Assembly (NCBI GenBank): GCA_018057635.1
Contig: JAGPDJ010000133.1
Coordinates: 1 to 6,825, forward strand
Direction: 5' to 3'
DNA: 6,825 nucleotides
DNA from: Ferruginibacter sp.
Lineage (GTDB): Bacteria > Bacteroidota > Bacteroidia > Chitinophagales > Chitinophagaceae
In this document: piece by piece, positions 6,704 to 6,825 of the stretch
Layout: every line of letters begins with the position of its first letter
How positions within the stretch are numbered: the first letter of the stretch is position 1
Made by a program: the position numbers and the translations under genes
The notes under the pieces: model-generated
Database searches by the model: none
Told to the model about the DNA's origin: nothing
The model's input: only the letters and a program-made list of their open reading frames with translations

Positions 6704-6825
6704 TTAACCGCAGAGGCACAGAGGTGCAGAGGTTACGCAGAGAAAATCAATCAAGTTATACCACTCTGCGGAAACTTGTGTAACTCATTTCTCTGCGGTT
6801 AAAAGACTATTTTCTCTGCAGTTGA
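6704..6825. repeat. CGCAGAG-rich inverted-repeat intergenic element (runs to the window edge)
   Basis: Starting 10 nt after the receptor stop, the left half carries CGCAGAG (6709), CACAGAG (6717), TGCAGAG (6725) and CGCAGAG (6736), with spacings of 8, 8 and 11 nt. The right half carries the complement: CTCTGCG (6764), CTCTGCG (6791) and CTCTGCA (6814). TTAACCGCAGAG (6704-6715) is a perfect 12-bp inverted repeat of CTCTGCGGTTAA (6791-6802), so the whole can fold back on itself. From general knowledge, (C)CGCAGAG-type intergenic repeats recur in many copies in Bacteroidota and other environmental genomes, with no transposase and no known mechanism. It may serve as the receptor's transcription terminator, since no other hairpin is present. 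No ORF of any size is convincing here. Confidence 0.75.

Noticed and set aside
6704..6825. CRISPR array
   Set aside because: The repeated unit is only 7-8 nt, spacings are 8-11 nt without unique spacers, and the second half is inverted.

Overview
The window looks like chromosomal DNA from a Bacteroidota bacterium, probably of the Chitinophagaceae/Sphingobacteriia type. The reasons are a TonB-dependent receptor with an N-terminal carboxypeptidase-regulatory-like domain, a secreted MORN-repeat protein ending in a TonB-C-like domain, TAnnTTTG-type promoter boxes, starts without Shine-Dalgarno sequences, and moderate-to-low GC. The genus cannot be fixed from the sequence.

Layout. (1) Positions 1-656, plus strand: the C-terminal part of a thiolase (3-ketoacyl-CoA/acetyl-CoA acyltransferase) whose start lies outside the window. 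(2) 657-892: a 236-bp gap between convergent genes. It holds a perfect 13-bp-stem hairpin just after the thiolase and nothing else I recognise. (3) 893-1993, minus: an AT-rich gene for a secreted MORN-repeat protein with a TonB-C-like end. (4) 2054-2740 and 2733-3671, minus: an ABC transporter pair, ATPase and membrane subunit, overlapping by 8 nt with the permease first. (5) 3672-3780: a short divergent promoter region. (6) 3781-4143, plus: a small membrane-anchored or secreted protein with His and Cys-x-Cys motifs and an RGPP C-terminus. (7) 4144-4294: a 151-nt leader with two small dyads. (8) 4295-6694, plus: a complete TonB-dependent outer-membrane receptor. (9) 6704-6825: a CGCAGAG-rich inverted-repeat intergenic element that runs to the window edge.

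How the genes relate. The small protein and the receptor are probably one transcription unit. The only perfect TAnnTTTG box lies before the small gene, and the 151-nt gap before the receptor contains no TTTG at all. The plug sequence of the receptor and the His/CxC motifs of the small protein hint at a metal or metal-complex ligand, but the ligand cannot be read from the sequence. The ABC pair is a divergently transcribed neighbour. Its substrate is unknown, and any link to the receptor rests on adjacency alone. The thiolase belongs to a fatty-acid or ketoacyl-CoA pathway and is unrelated to the rest.

I see no phage, transposase, CRISPR, tRNA or rRNA. The least ordinary items are the small-protein/receptor pair, its unclear start codon, the 22-bp dyad before the receptor, the degenerate Q-loop of the ATPase, and the terminal repeat element. 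No clearly new system is demonstrated.
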